This document shows, in pieces, positions 1-11,369 of a DNA stretch of 64,000 nucleotides. The stretch's first letter is position 1; the number at the start of each line of letters is the position of its first letter. Under the pieces are notes generated by a model. That model did no database searches and had not been told where the DNA came from. It worked only from the letters and a program-made list of their open reading frames with translations. The stretch comes from Alentia gelatinosa (Eukaryota; Annelida; Polychaeta; Phyllodocida; Polynoidae): positions 31,845,970 to 31,909,969 of the forward strand of contig OX465589.1 in the NCBI GenBank assembly GCA_950022655.1, in the 5' to 3' direction. Position numbers and translations under genes: made by a program.

Positions 1-652
1 AGAGACAGACTCAGGCAGGGTATAAAAGACACGGGCAGGGCGAGATAGGCTTGGGCAGGGTGATGAGAAACAGACTTGGACAATGTGAGACAGACATGGG
101 CAGGATAATGTGAGACAAACTGGGGCAGGGTGAGACAGAGTCAGGCAGGGTGAGACAGACTCAGGAAGGGTGAGGTGAGACAGAGTCAGGCAGGGTGATG
201 AGAGACAGACTCAGGCAGGGTATGACAGACTTGGGTAGAGCGACATAGACTTGAGCAGAGTGATGAGAGACAGACTGGGGCAGGGTGAGACAGACTCACA
301 CAGGATGAGACAGACTCAGACAGGGTGAGACAGACTCGGGCAGGGTTAGGTAATACAGACTCAGGCAGGGTGAAGCAGACTCGGTCAGGGTGAAGGGAGA
401 CAGACAGAGGGAGGGTATAACAGACATGGGCAGTTTCAGGTTAGACAGACTAGGGTAGGTCGAGACAGACTGGGGCAGGGTAAGTTGAGACAGACTGGGA
501 CAGGGTGAGAAAGACATGGGCAGGATAATGAGAGACAGACTGGGGCAGGGTTAGACAGAGTCAGGCAGGGTGAGACAGACTCGGGAAGGGTGAGACAATC
601 TCGGGCAGGGTGATGAGAGACAGACTCAGGGAGGGTATGACAGACTCGGGCA
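1..652. repeat. Partial satellite unit: minisatellite block
   Basis: The window opens inside a minisatellite block, near the position equivalent to 1740 in the next unit. It carries the gaagcagactcgg variant near 371, shared with the blocks ending at 2391, 6112, 33464, 36942 and 40441. Confidence 0.93.
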
Positions 653-1021
653 GGCCTACTTAATTGGTCGCTAGTTTATGCAGCGACCTTGATATTGACT
701 GCACTTGTTACTGATAGATTGGCCATCAACCCCTGTCTGTGCTGAGCTCCTCACTCTCAGTCGGATAGATTGACGTGCCGTACCGTACGCAGAATTTAAC
801 TCACTGTCGCCCAAATTATCATAGCCCAAGACATCTAAGGATGATACGTACCAAATGCGGATATTCACTTCCAGTTAGAATTCAGCCATGAGACTTTAAC
901 ACTAGTTAGGGACACATATAACCTACGATCACCTAAAATATGAAGAAAATCGGCCAATTAGATCTAACGATATTCGTGTTTGAATCTGGTTGTATCAAAT
1001 GCTGCTCTGGTGGCCAGTGTA
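653..1021. repeat. 369-bp repeat, alpha type (reference copy)
   Basis: Starts ggcctacttaattgg and ends ggtggccagtgta. Diagnostic alpha positions are cagtcggatagattgacgtg, ggatattcacttccag and ggccaattagatc. It holds a 7-bp inverted repeat, GGTCGCT 666-672 and AGCGACC 682-688, with a 9-nt loop. A 65-codon open frame on the minus strand is kept in most alpha copies but absent from standard beta copies, which argues that it is incidental. The origin of the repeat is not recognised. Confidence 0.9.
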
Positions 1022-1390
1022 GGCCTACTTAATTGGTCGCTAGTTTATGCAGCGACCTTGATATTGACTGCACTTGTTACTGATAGATTGGCCATCAACC
1101 CCTGTCTGTGCTGAGCTCCTCACTCTCAGTCGAATAGATTGATGGGCCTTACCTTACGCAGAATTTAACTGACTGTCGTCCAAATTATCATAGCCCAAGA
1201 CATCTGAGGATGATGCGTACCAAATGCGGAAATTCACTTCCCGTTGGAATATGGCCATGAAACTTTAACACCAGTTAGGGACACATATAACCTACGATCA
1301 CCTAAAATATGAAGAAAATCGGCCGCTTGGATCTAACGACATTCACGTTTGAATATGGTTGTATCAAATGCTGCTCTGGTGGCCAGTGTA
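1022..1390. repeat. 369-bp repeat, beta type (reference copy)
   Basis: Same length and ends as the alpha repeat but diverged at many sites: cagtcgaatagattgatggg, gactgtcgtcc, ggaaattcacttcccg and cggccgcttggatc. It is directly adjacent to alpha. The junction forms the palindrome taggccta. The GGTCGCT/AGCGACC inverted repeat is conserved. Alpha and beta descend from an old tandem duplication, and the pair was later amplified as one unit. Confidence 0.9.
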
Positions 1391-1610
1391 CTGACGCTGG
1401 GTGACTATGATAAGAACTAACGTTTTAATTGACAGGTCCTGCCACCTGGTGTATTATGTGAAACCAGGTTCCTCACTACATTCATAACGCCCTTAACATG
1501 CCCTCTTCCTGTCAGACTCAGTGGTCTAGAGGTAGTGTCAGCAAGGGAAACCTATGGTTGAGAGTTCAATCCCCTTCCATGCAGAGCGGGTTTTTTTTCA
1601 AGAGTCATGG
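1391..1610. repeat. 220-bp satellite spacer
   Basis: Non-repetitive block between beta and the minisatellite, beginning ctgacgctgggtgac. Its first part has a possible stem-loop, ACCTGGT with ACCAGGT (about 1445-1471), around a 13-nt loop. Its second part is the tRNA-like module described separately. Every standard unit has this spacer 739 bp after the unit start. Confidence 0.88.
1511..1598 (+). ncRNA. tRNA-like pol III module (degenerate), one per unit
   Basis: An A-box-like tggtctagagg (1522-1532) is followed 29 bp later by a B-box-like gagttcaatcc (1562-1572) and then by a run of eight T (1591-1598), the form of a pol III terminator. Spacing and order match an internal tRNA promoter. The T arm pairs poorly and I could not fold a full cloverleaf, so it is more likely a tRNA-derived SINE relic or tRNA pseudogene than a working tRNA. 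It recurs 869 bp (A box) after the start of standard units, with the T run varying from 8 to 10. Transcription is an inference. Confidence 0.45.
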
Positions 1611-2391
1611 GTGAGACAGTTAGGCTGGGTGAGACAGACTCAGGCAGAGTGAGACAGACTCAGGCAGGGTGAGACAGACTCGGGAAGGGTGAGTTGAGAC
1701 AGACTCAGGCAGGGTGAGACAGACTCTGGCAGGATGATGAGAGACAGACTCAGGCAGGGTATAAAAGACACGGGCAGGGCGAGATAGGCTTGGGCAGGGT
1801 GATGAGAAACAGACTTGGACAATGTGAGACAGACATGGGCAGGATAATGTGAGACAAACTGGGGCAGGGTGAGACAGAGTCAGGCAGGGTGAGACAGACT
1901 CAGGAAGGGTGAGGTGAGACAGAGTCAGGCAGGGTGATGAGAGACAGACTCAGGCAGGGTATGACAGACTTGGGTAGAGCGACATAGACTTGAGCAGAGT
2001 GATGAGAGACAGACTGGGGCAGGGTGAGACAGACTCACACAGGATGAGACAGACTCAGACAGGGTGAGACAGACTCGGGCAGGGTTAGGTAATACAGACT
2101 CAGGCAGGGTGAAGCAGACTCGGTCAGGGTGAAGGGAGACAGACAGAGGGAGGGTATAACAGACATGGGCAGTTTCAGGTTAGACAGACTAGGGTAGGTC
2201 GAGACAGACTGGGGCAGGGTAAGTTGAGACAGACTGGGACAGGGTGAGAAAGACATGGGCAGGATAATGAGAGACAGACTGGGGCAGGGTTAGACAGAGT
2301 CAGGCAGGGTGAGACAGACTCGGGAAGGGTGAGACAATCTCGGGCAGGGTGATGAGAGACAGACTCAGGGAGGGTATGACAGACTCGGGCA
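1611..2391. repeat. 20-bp purine-rich minisatellite block (reference copy)
   Basis: About 39 degenerate copies of a roughly 20-bp motif, gagacagactcaggcagggt, with characteristic irregular copies such as aatacagactc, tataacagacatgggcag and gagacaatctcggg. The plus strand is rich in G and A, with recurrent GGGCAGGG and CAGGGTGAG. The order of irregular copies is conserved between units, so the whole block is amplified as part of the unit and is not expanding freely in each. Translated in reverse it gives serine/leucine/proline-rich frames that are not taken as proteins. Confidence 0.93.
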
Positions 2392-4373
2392 GGCCTACTT
2401 AATTGGTCGCTAGTTTATGCAGCGACCTTGATATTGACTGCACTTGTTACTGATAGATTGGCCATCAACCCCTGTCTGTGCTGAGCTCCTCACTCTCAGT
2501 CGGATAGATTGACGTGCCGTACCGTACGCAGAATTTAACTCACTGTCGCCCAAATTATCATAGCCCAAGACATCTAAGGATGATACGTACCAAATGCGGA
2601 TATTCACTTCCAGTTAGAATTCAGCCATGAGACTTTAACACCAGTTAGGGACACATATAACCTACGATCACCTAAAATATGAAGAAAATCGGCCAATTAG
2701 ATCTAACGATATTCGTGTTTGAATCTGGTTGCATCAAATGCTGCTCTGGTGGCCAGTGTAGGCCTACTTAATTGGTCGCTAGTTTATGCAGCGACCTTGA
2801 TATTGACTGCACTTGTTACTGATAGATTGGCCATCAACCCCTGTCTGTGCTGAGCTCCTCACTCTCAGTCGAATAGATTGATGGGCCTTACCTTACGCAG
2901 AATTTAACTGACTGTCGTCCAAATTATCATAGCCCAAGACATCTGAGGATGATGCGTACCAAATGCGGAAATTCACTTCCCGTTGGAATATGGCCATGGA
3001 ACTTTAACACCAGTTAGGGACACATATAACCTACGATCACCTAAAATATGAAGAAAATCGGCCGCTTGGATCTAACGACATTCACGTTTGAATATGGTTG
3101 TATCAAATGCTGCTCTGGTGGCCAGTGTACTGACGCTGGGTGACTATGATAAGAACTAACGTTTTAATTGACAGGTCCTGCCACCTGGTGTATTATGTGA
3201 AACCAGGTTCCTCACTACATTCATAACGCCCTTAACATGCCCTCTTCCTGTCAGACTCAGTGGTCTAGAGGTAGTGTCAGCAAGGGAAACCTATGGTTGA
3301 GAGTTCAATCCCCTTCCATGCAGAGCGGGTTTTTTTTCAAGAGTCATGGGTGAGACAGTTAGGCTGGGTGAGACAGACTCAGGCAGAGTGAGACAGACTC
3401 AGGCAGGGTGAGACAGACTCGGGAAGGGTGAGTTGAGACAGACTCAGGCAGGGTGAGACAGACTCTGGCAGGATGATGAGAGACAGACTCAGGCAGGGTA
3501 TAAAAGACACGGGCAGGGCGAGATAGGCTTGGGCAGGGTGATGAGAAACAGACTTGGACAATGTGAGACAGACATGGGCAGGATAATGTGAGACAAACTG
3601 GGGCAGGGTGAGACAGAGTCAGGCAGGGTGAGACAGACTCAGGAAGGGTGAGGTGAGACAGAGTCAGGCAGGGTGAGACAGACTTGGGCAGGGTGATGAG
3701 AGACAGACTCAGGCAGGGTATGACAAACTTGGGTAGAGCGACATAGACTTGAGCAGAGTGATGAGAGACACCAGACTTGGACAATGTGAGACAGACATGG
3801 GCAGGATAATGTGAGACAAACTGGGGCAGGGTGAGACAGAGTCAGGCAGGGTGAGACAGACTCAGGAAGGGTGAGGTGAGACAGAGTCAGGCAGGGTGAG
3901 ACAGACTTGGGCAGGGTGATGAGAGACAGACTCAGGCAGGGTATGACAGACTTGGATAGAGCGACATAGACTTGAGCAGAGTGATGAGAGACAGACTGGG
4001 GCAGGGTGAGACAGACTCACACAGGATGAGACAGACTCAGACAGGGTGAGACAGACTCGGGCAGGGTTAGGTAATACAGACTCAGGCAGGGTGAAACAGA
4101 CTCGGTCAGGGTGAAGGGAGACAGACAGAGGGAGGGTATAACAGACATGGGCAGTTTCAGCTTAGACAGACTAGGGTAGGTCGAGACAGACTGGGGCAGG
4201 GTAAGTTGAGACAGACGGGGACAGGGTGAGAAAGACATGGGCAGGATAATGAGAGACAGACTGGGGCAGGGTTAGACAGAGTCAGGCAGGGTGAGACAGA
4301 CTCGGGAAGGGTGAGACAATCTCGGGCAGGGTGATGAGAGACAGACTCAGGGAGGGTATGACAGACTCGGGCA
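2392..4373. repeat. Satellite unit 2 (1982 bp, expanded minisatellite)
   Basis: Alpha, beta and spacer are standard. The minisatellite is enlarged by a 223-bp tandem duplication: the stretch starting gacttggacaatg at 3551 starts again at 3774, with a scar gagagacaccagac at the joint. The block also carries the tttcagcttagac variant (about 4155) shared with units 18, 20 and 30. Confidence 0.93.
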
Positions 4374-6112
4374 GGCCTACTTAATTGGTCGCTAGTTTAT
4401 GCAGCGACCTTGATATTGACTGCACTTGTTACTGATAGATTGGCCATCAACCCCTGTCTGTGCTGAGCTCCTCACTCTCAGTCGGATAGATTGACGTGCC
4501 GTACCGTACGCAGAATTTAACTCACTGTCGCCCAAATTATCATAGCCCAAGACATCTAAGGATGATACGTACCAAATGCGGATATTCACTTCCAGTTAGA
4601 ATTCAGCCATGAGACTTTAACACCAGTTAGGGACACATATAACCTACGATCACCTAAAATATGAAGAAAATCGGCCAATTAGATCTAACGATATTCGTGT
4701 TTGAATCTGGTTGTATCAAATGCTGCTCTGGTGGCCAGTGTAGGCCTACTTAATTGGTCGCTAGTTTATGCAGCGACCTTGATATTGACTGCACTTGTTA
4801 CTGATAGATTGGCCATCAACCCCTGTCTGTGCTGAGCTCCTCACTCTCAGTCGAATAGATTGATGGGCCTTACCTTACGCAGAATTTAACTGACTGTCGT
4901 CCAAATTATCATAGCCCAAGACATCTGAGGATGATGCGTACCAAATGCGGAAATTCACTTCCCGTTGGAATATGGCCATGAAACTTTAACACCAGTTAGG
5001 GACACATATAACCTACGATCACCTAAAATATGAAGAAAATCGGCCGCTTGGATCTAACGACATTCACGTTTGAATATGGTTGTATCAAATGCTGCTCTGG
5101 TGGCCAGTGTACTGACGCTGGGTGACTATGATAAGAACTAACGTTTTAATTGACAGGTCCTGCCACCTGGTGTATTATGTGAAACCAGGTTCCTCACTAC
5201 ATTCATAACGCCCTTAACATGCCCTCTTCCTGTCAGACTCAGTGGTCTAGAGGTAGTGTCAGCAAGGGAAACCTATGGTTGAGAGTTCAATCCCCTTCCA
5301 TGCAGAGCGGGTTTTTTTTCAAGAGTCATGGGTGAGACAGTTAGGCTGGGTGAGACAGACTCAGGCAGAGTGAGACAGACTCAGGCAGGGTGAGACAGAC
5401 TCGGGAAGGGTGAGTTGAGACAGACTCAGGCAGGGTGAGACAGACTCTGGCAGGATGATGAGAGACAGACTCAGGCAGGGTATAAAAGACACGGGCAGGG
5501 CGAGATAGGCTTGGGCAGGGTGATGAGAAACAGACTTGGACAATGTGAGACAGACATGGGCAGGATAATGTGAGACAAACTGGGGCAGGGTGAGACAGAG
5601 TCAGGCAGGGTGAGACAGACTCAGGAAGGGTGAGGTGAGACAGAGTCAGGCAGGGTGATGAGAGACAGACTCAGGCAGGGTATGACAGACTTGGGTAGAG
5701 CGACATAGACTTGAGCAGAGTGATGAGAGACAGACTGGGGCAGGGTGAGACAGACTCACACAGGATGAGACAGACTCAGACAGGGTGAGACAGACTCGGG
5801 CAGGGTTAGGTAATACAGACTCAGGCAGGGTGAAGCAGACTCGGTCAGGGTGAAGGGAGACAGACAGAGGGAGGGTATAACAGACATGGGCAGTTTCAGG
5901 TTAGACAGACTAGGGTAGGTCGAGACAGACTGGGGCAGGGTAAGTTGAGACAGACTGGGACAGGGTGAGAAAGACATGGGCAGGATAATGAGAGACAGAC
6001 TGGGGCAGGGTTAGACAGAGTCAGGCAGGGTGAGACAGACTCGGGAAGGGTGAGACAATCTCGGGCAGGGTGATGAGAGACAGACTCAGGGAGGGTATGA
6101 CAGACTCGGGCA
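4374..6112. repeat. Satellite unit 3 (1739 bp)
   Basis: Standard unit. Alpha from 4374, beta from 4743, tRNA-like A box at 5243. Minisatellite carries the gaagcagactcgg variant. Confidence 0.94.
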
Positions 6113-7871
6113 GGCCTACTTAATTGGTCGCTAGTTTATGCAGCGACCTTGATATTGACTGCACTTGTTACTGATAGATTGGCCATCAACCCCTGTCTGT
6201 GCTGAGCTCCTCACTCTCAGTCGGATAGATTGACGTGCCGTACCGTACGCAGAATTTAACTCACTGTCGCCCAAATTATCATAGCCCAAGACATCTAAGG
6301 ATGATACGTACCAAATGCGGATATTCACTTCCAGTTAGAATTCAGCCATGAGACTTTAACACCAGTTAGGGACACATATAACCTACGATCACCTAAAATA
6401 TGAAGAAAATCGGCCAATTAGATCTAACGATATTCGTGTTTGAATCTGGTTGTATCAAATGCTGCTCTGGTGGCCAGTGTAGGCCTACTTAATTGGTCGC
6501 TAGTTTATGCAGCGACCTTGATATTGACTGCACTTGTTACTGATAGATTGGCCATCAACCCCTGTCTGTGCTGAGCTCCTCACTCTCAGTCGAATAGATT
6601 GATGGGCCTTACCTTACGCAGAATTTAACTGACTGTCGTCCAAATTATCATAGCCCAAGACATCTGAGGATGATGCGTACCAAATGCGGAAATTCACTTC
6701 CCGTTGGAATATGGCCATGAAACTTTAACACCAGTTAGGGACACATATAACCTACGATCACCTAAAATATGAAGAAAATCGGCCGCTTGGATCTAACGAC
6801 ATTCACGTTTGAATATGGTTGTATCAAATGCTGCTCTGGTGGCCAGTGTACTGACGCTGGGTGACTATGATAAGAACTAACGTTTTAATTGACAGGTCCT
6901 GCCACCTGGTGTATTATGTGAAACCAGGTTCCTCACTACATTCATAACGCCCTTAACATGCCCTCTTCCTGTCAGACTCAGTGGTCTAGAGGTAGTGTCA
7001 GCAAGGGAAACCTATGGTTGAGAGTTCAATCCCCTTCCATGCAGAGCGGGTTTTTTTTCAAGAGTCATGGGTGAGACAGTTAGGCTGGGTGAGACAGACT
7101 CAGGCAGAGTGAGACAGACTCAGGCAGGGTGAGACAGACTCGGGAAGGGTGAGTTGAGACAGACTCAGGCAGGGTGAGACAGACTCTGGCAGGATGATGA
7201 GAGACAGACTCAGGCAGGGTATAAAAGACACGGGCAGGGCGAGATAGGCTTGGGCAGGGTGATGAGAAACAGACTTGGACAATGTGAGACAGACATGGGC
7301 AGGATAATGTGAGACAAACTGGGGCAGGGTGAGACAGAGTCAGGCAGGGTGAGACAGACTCAGGAAGGGTGAGGTGAGACAGAGTCAGGCAGGGTGAGAC
7401 AGACTTGGGCAGGGTGATGAGAGACAGACTCAGGCAGGGTATGACAAACTTGGGTAGAGCGACATAGACTTGAGCAGAGTGATGAGAGACAGACTGGGGC
7501 AGGGTGAGACAGACTCACACAGGATGAGACAGACTCAGACAGGGTGAGACAGACTCGGGCAGGGTTAGGTAATACAGACTCAGGCAGGGTGAAACAGACT
7601 CGGTCAGGGTGAAGGGAGACAGACAGAGGGAGGGTATAACAGACATGGGCAGTTTCAGGTTAGACAGACTAGGGTAGGTCGAGACAGACTGGGGCAGGGT
7701 AAGTTGAGACAGACGGGGACAGGGTGAGAAAGACATGGGCAGGATAATGAGAGACAGACTGGGGCAGGGTTAGACAGAGTCAGGCAGGGTGAGACAGACT
7801 CGGGAAGGGTGAGACAATCTCGGGCAGGGTGATGAGAGACAGACTCAGGGAGGGTATGACAGACTCGGGCA
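6113..7871. repeat. Satellite unit 4 (1759 bp)
   Basis: Standard unit with the additional 20-bp minisatellite copy gtgagacagacttgggcagg and the gacggggacagg variant. Confidence 0.94.
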
Positions 7872-9630
7872 GGCCTACTTAATTGGTCGCTAGTTTATGC
7901 AGCGACCTTGATATTGACTGCACTTGTTACTGATAGATTGGCCATCAACCCCTGTCTGTGCTGAGCTCCTCACTCTCAGTCGGATAGATTGACGTGCCGT
8001 ACCGTACGCAGAATTTAACTCACTGTCGCCCAAATTATCATAGCCCAAGACATCTAAGGATGATACGTACCAAATGCGGATATTCACTTCCAGTTAGAAT
8101 TCAGCCATGAGACTTTAACACCAGTTAGGGACACATATAACCTACGATCACCTAAAATATGAAGAAAATCGGCCAATTAGATCTAACGATATTCGTGTTT
8201 GAATCTGGTTGTATCAAATGCTGCTCTGGTGGCCAGTGTAGGCCTACTTAATTGGTCGCTAGTTTATGCAGCGACCTTGATATTGACTGCACTTGTTACT
8301 GATAGATTGGCCATCAACCCCTGTCTGTGCTGAGCTCCTCACTCTCAGTCGAATAGATTGATGGGCCTTACCTTACGCAGAATTTAACTGACTGTCGTCC
8401 AAATTATCATAGCCCAAGACATCTGAGGATGATGCGTACCAAATGCGGAAATTCACTTCCCGTTGGAATATGGCCATGAAACTTTTACACCAGTTAGGGA
8501 CACATATAACCTACGATCACCTAAAATATGAAGAAAATCGGCCGCTTGGATCTAACGACATTCACGTTTGAATATGGTTGTATCAAATGCTGCTCTGGTG
8601 GCCAGTGTACTGACGCTGGGTGACTATGATAAGAACTAACGTTTTAATTGACAGGTCCTGCCACCTGGTGTATTATGTGAAACCAGGTTCCTCACTACAT
8701 TCATAACGCCCTTAACATGCCCTCTTCCTGTCAGACTCAGTGGTCTAGAGGTAGTGTCAGCAAGGGAAACCTATGGTTGAGAGTTCAATCCCCTTCCATG
8801 CAGAGCGGGTTTTTTTTCAAGAGTCATGGGTGAGACAGTTAGGCTGGGTGAGACAGACTCAGGCAGAGTGAGACAGACTCAGGCAGGGTGAGACAGACTC
8901 GGGAAGGGTGAGTTGAGACAGACTCAGGCAGGGTGAGACAGACTCTGGCAGGATGATGAGAGACAGACTCAGGCAGGGTATAAAAGACACGGGCAGGGCG
9001 AGATAGGCTTGGGCAGGGTGATGAGAAACAGACTTGGACAATGTGAGACAGACATGGGCAGGATAATGTGAGACAAACTGGGGCAGGGTGAGACAGAGTC
9101 AGGCAGGGTGAGACAGACTCAGGAAGGGTGAGGTGAGACAGAGTCAGGCAGGGTGAGACAGACTTGGGCAGGGTGATGAGAGACAGACTCAGGCAGGGTA
9201 TGACAAACTTGGGTAGAGCGACATAGACTTGAGCAGAGTGATGAGAGACAGACTGGGGCAGGGTGAGACAGACTCACACAGGATGAGACAGACTCAGACA
9301 GGGTGAGACAGACTCGGGCAGGGTTAGGTAATACAGACTCAGGCAGGGTGAAACAGACTCGGTCAGGGTGAAGGGAGACAGACAGAGGGAGGGTATAACA
9401 GACATGGGCAGTTTCAGGTTAGACAGACTAGGGTAGGTCGAGACAGACTGGGGCAGGGTAAGTTGAGACAGACGGGGACAGGGTGAGAAAGACATGGGCA
9501 GGATAATGAGAGACAGACTGGGGCAGGGTTAGACAGAGTCAGGCAGGGTGAGACAGACTCGGGAAGGGTGAGACAATCTCGGGCAGGGTGATGAGAGACA
9601 GACTCAGGGAGGGTATGACAGACTCGGGCA
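7872..9630. repeat. Satellite unit 5 (1759 bp)
   Basis: Standard 1759-bp unit. Its beta repeat has cttttacacc in place of ctttaacacc, a variant also seen in units 6, 21, 27 and 31, which marks a sub-lineage. Confidence 0.94.
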
Positions 9631-11369
9631 GGCCTACTTAATTGGTCGCTAGTTTATGCAGCGACCTTGATATTGACTGCACTTGTTACTGATAGATTGG
9701 CCATCAACCCCTGTCTGTGCTGAGCTCCTCACTCTCAGTCGGATAGATTGACGTGCCGTACCGTACGCAGAATTTAACTCACTGTCGCCCAAATTATCAT
9801 AGCCCAAGACATCTAAGGATGATACGTACCAAATGCGGATATTCACTTCCAGTTAGAATTCAGCCATGAGACTTTAACACCAGTTAGGGACACATATAAC
9901 CTACGATCACCTAAAATATGAAGAAAATCGGCCAATTAGATCTAACGATATTCGTGTTTGAATCTGGTTGTATCAAATGCTGCTCTGGTGGCCAGTGTAG
10001 GCCTACTTAATTGGTCGCTAGTTTATGCAGCGACCTTGATATTGACTGCACTTGTTACTGATAGATTGGCCATCAACCCCTGTCTGTGCTGAGCTCCTCA
10101 CTCTCAGTCGAATAGATTGATGGGCCTTACCTTACGCAGAATTTAACTGACTGTCGTCCAAATTATCATAGCCCAAGACATCTGAGGATGATGCGTACCA
10201 AATGCGGAAATTCACTTCCCGTTGGAATATGGCCATGAAACTTTTACACCAGTTAGGGACACATATAACCTACGATCACCTAAAATATGAAGAAAATCGG
10301 CCGCTTGGATCTAACGACATTCACGTTTGAATATGGTTGTATCAAATGCTGCTCTGGTGGCCAGTGTACTGACGCTGGGTGACTATGATAAGAACTAACG
10401 TTTTAATTGACAGGTCCTGCCACCTGGTGTATTATGTGAAACCAGGTTCCTCACTACATTCATAACGCCCTTAACATGCCCTCTTCCTGTCAGACTCAGT
10501 GGTCTAGAGGTAGTGTCAGCAAGGGAAACCTATGGTTGAGAGTTCAATCCCCTTCCATGCAGAGCGGGTTTTTTTTCAAGAGTCATGGGTGAGACAGTTA
10601 GGCTGGGTGAGACAGACTCAGGCAGAGTGAGACAGACTCAGGCAGGGTGAGACAGACTCGGGAAGGGTGAGTTGAGACAGACTCAGGCAGGGTGAGACAG
10701 ACTCTGGCAGGATGATGAGAGACAGACTCAGGCAGGGTATAAAAGACACGGGCAGGGCGAGATAGGCTTGGGCAGGGTGATGAGAAACAGACTTGGACAA
10801 TGTGAGACAGACATGGGCAGGATAATGTGAGACAAACTGGGGCAGGGTGAGACAGAGTCAGGCAGGGTGAGACAGACTCAGGAAGGGTGAGGTGAGACAG
10901 AGTCAGGCAGGGTGATGAGAGACAGACTCAGGCAGGGTATGACAGACTTGGGTAGAGCGACATAGACTTGAGCAGAGTGATGAGAGACAGACTGGGGCAG
11001 GGTGAGACAGACTCACACAGGATGAGACAGACTCAGACAGGGTGAGACAGACTCGGGCAGGGTTAGGTAATACAGACTCAGGCAGGGTGAAACAGACTCG
11101 GTCAGGGTGAAGGGAGACAGACAGAGGGAGGGTATAACAGACATGGGCAGTTTCAGGTTAGACAGACTAGGGTAGGTCGAGACAGACTGGGGCAGGGTAA
11201 GTTGAGACAGACGGGGACAGGGTGAGAAAGACATGGGCAGGATAATGAGAGACAGACTGGGGCAGGGTTAGACAGAGTCAGGCAGGGTGAGACAGACTCG
11301 GGAAGGGTGAGACAATCTCGGGCAGGGTGATGAGAGACAGACTCAGGGAGGGTATGACAGACTCGGGCA
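9631..11369. repeat. Satellite unit 6 (1739 bp)
   Basis: Standard 1739-bp unit with the cttttacacc beta variant. Confidence 0.94.

Larger units (their letters stand above)
653..2391. repeat. Satellite unit 1 (1739 bp, reference unit)
   Basis: Standard unit used here as the reference: alpha repeat 653-1021, beta repeat 1022-1390, spacer 1391-1610, minisatellite 1611-2391. The four blocks sum exactly to 1739 bp. Confidence 0.95.

Noticed and set aside
296..517. Serine/leucine/proline-rich minus-strand frames of 60-141 codons throughout the array
   Set aside because: They are reverse translations of the 20-bp minisatellite (recurrent LPESVSPCLSLSH), recur identically in each unit, and change length whenever a repeat is gained or lost. 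No start context, intron or family supports them.
671..868. 65-codon minus-strand frame in each alpha repeat
   Set aside because: Open in most alpha copies but lost in standard beta copies. The array is so homogeneous that conservation of the frame says nothing about selection.
1511..1598. Functional tRNA gene
   Set aside because: A full cloverleaf could not be formed and the T arm has mismatches. Only the promoter-like boxes and T run are supported.
1611..2391. CRISPR array
   Set aside because: The 20-bp repeats are directly adjacent and degenerate, with no unique spacers. The context is eukaryotic.
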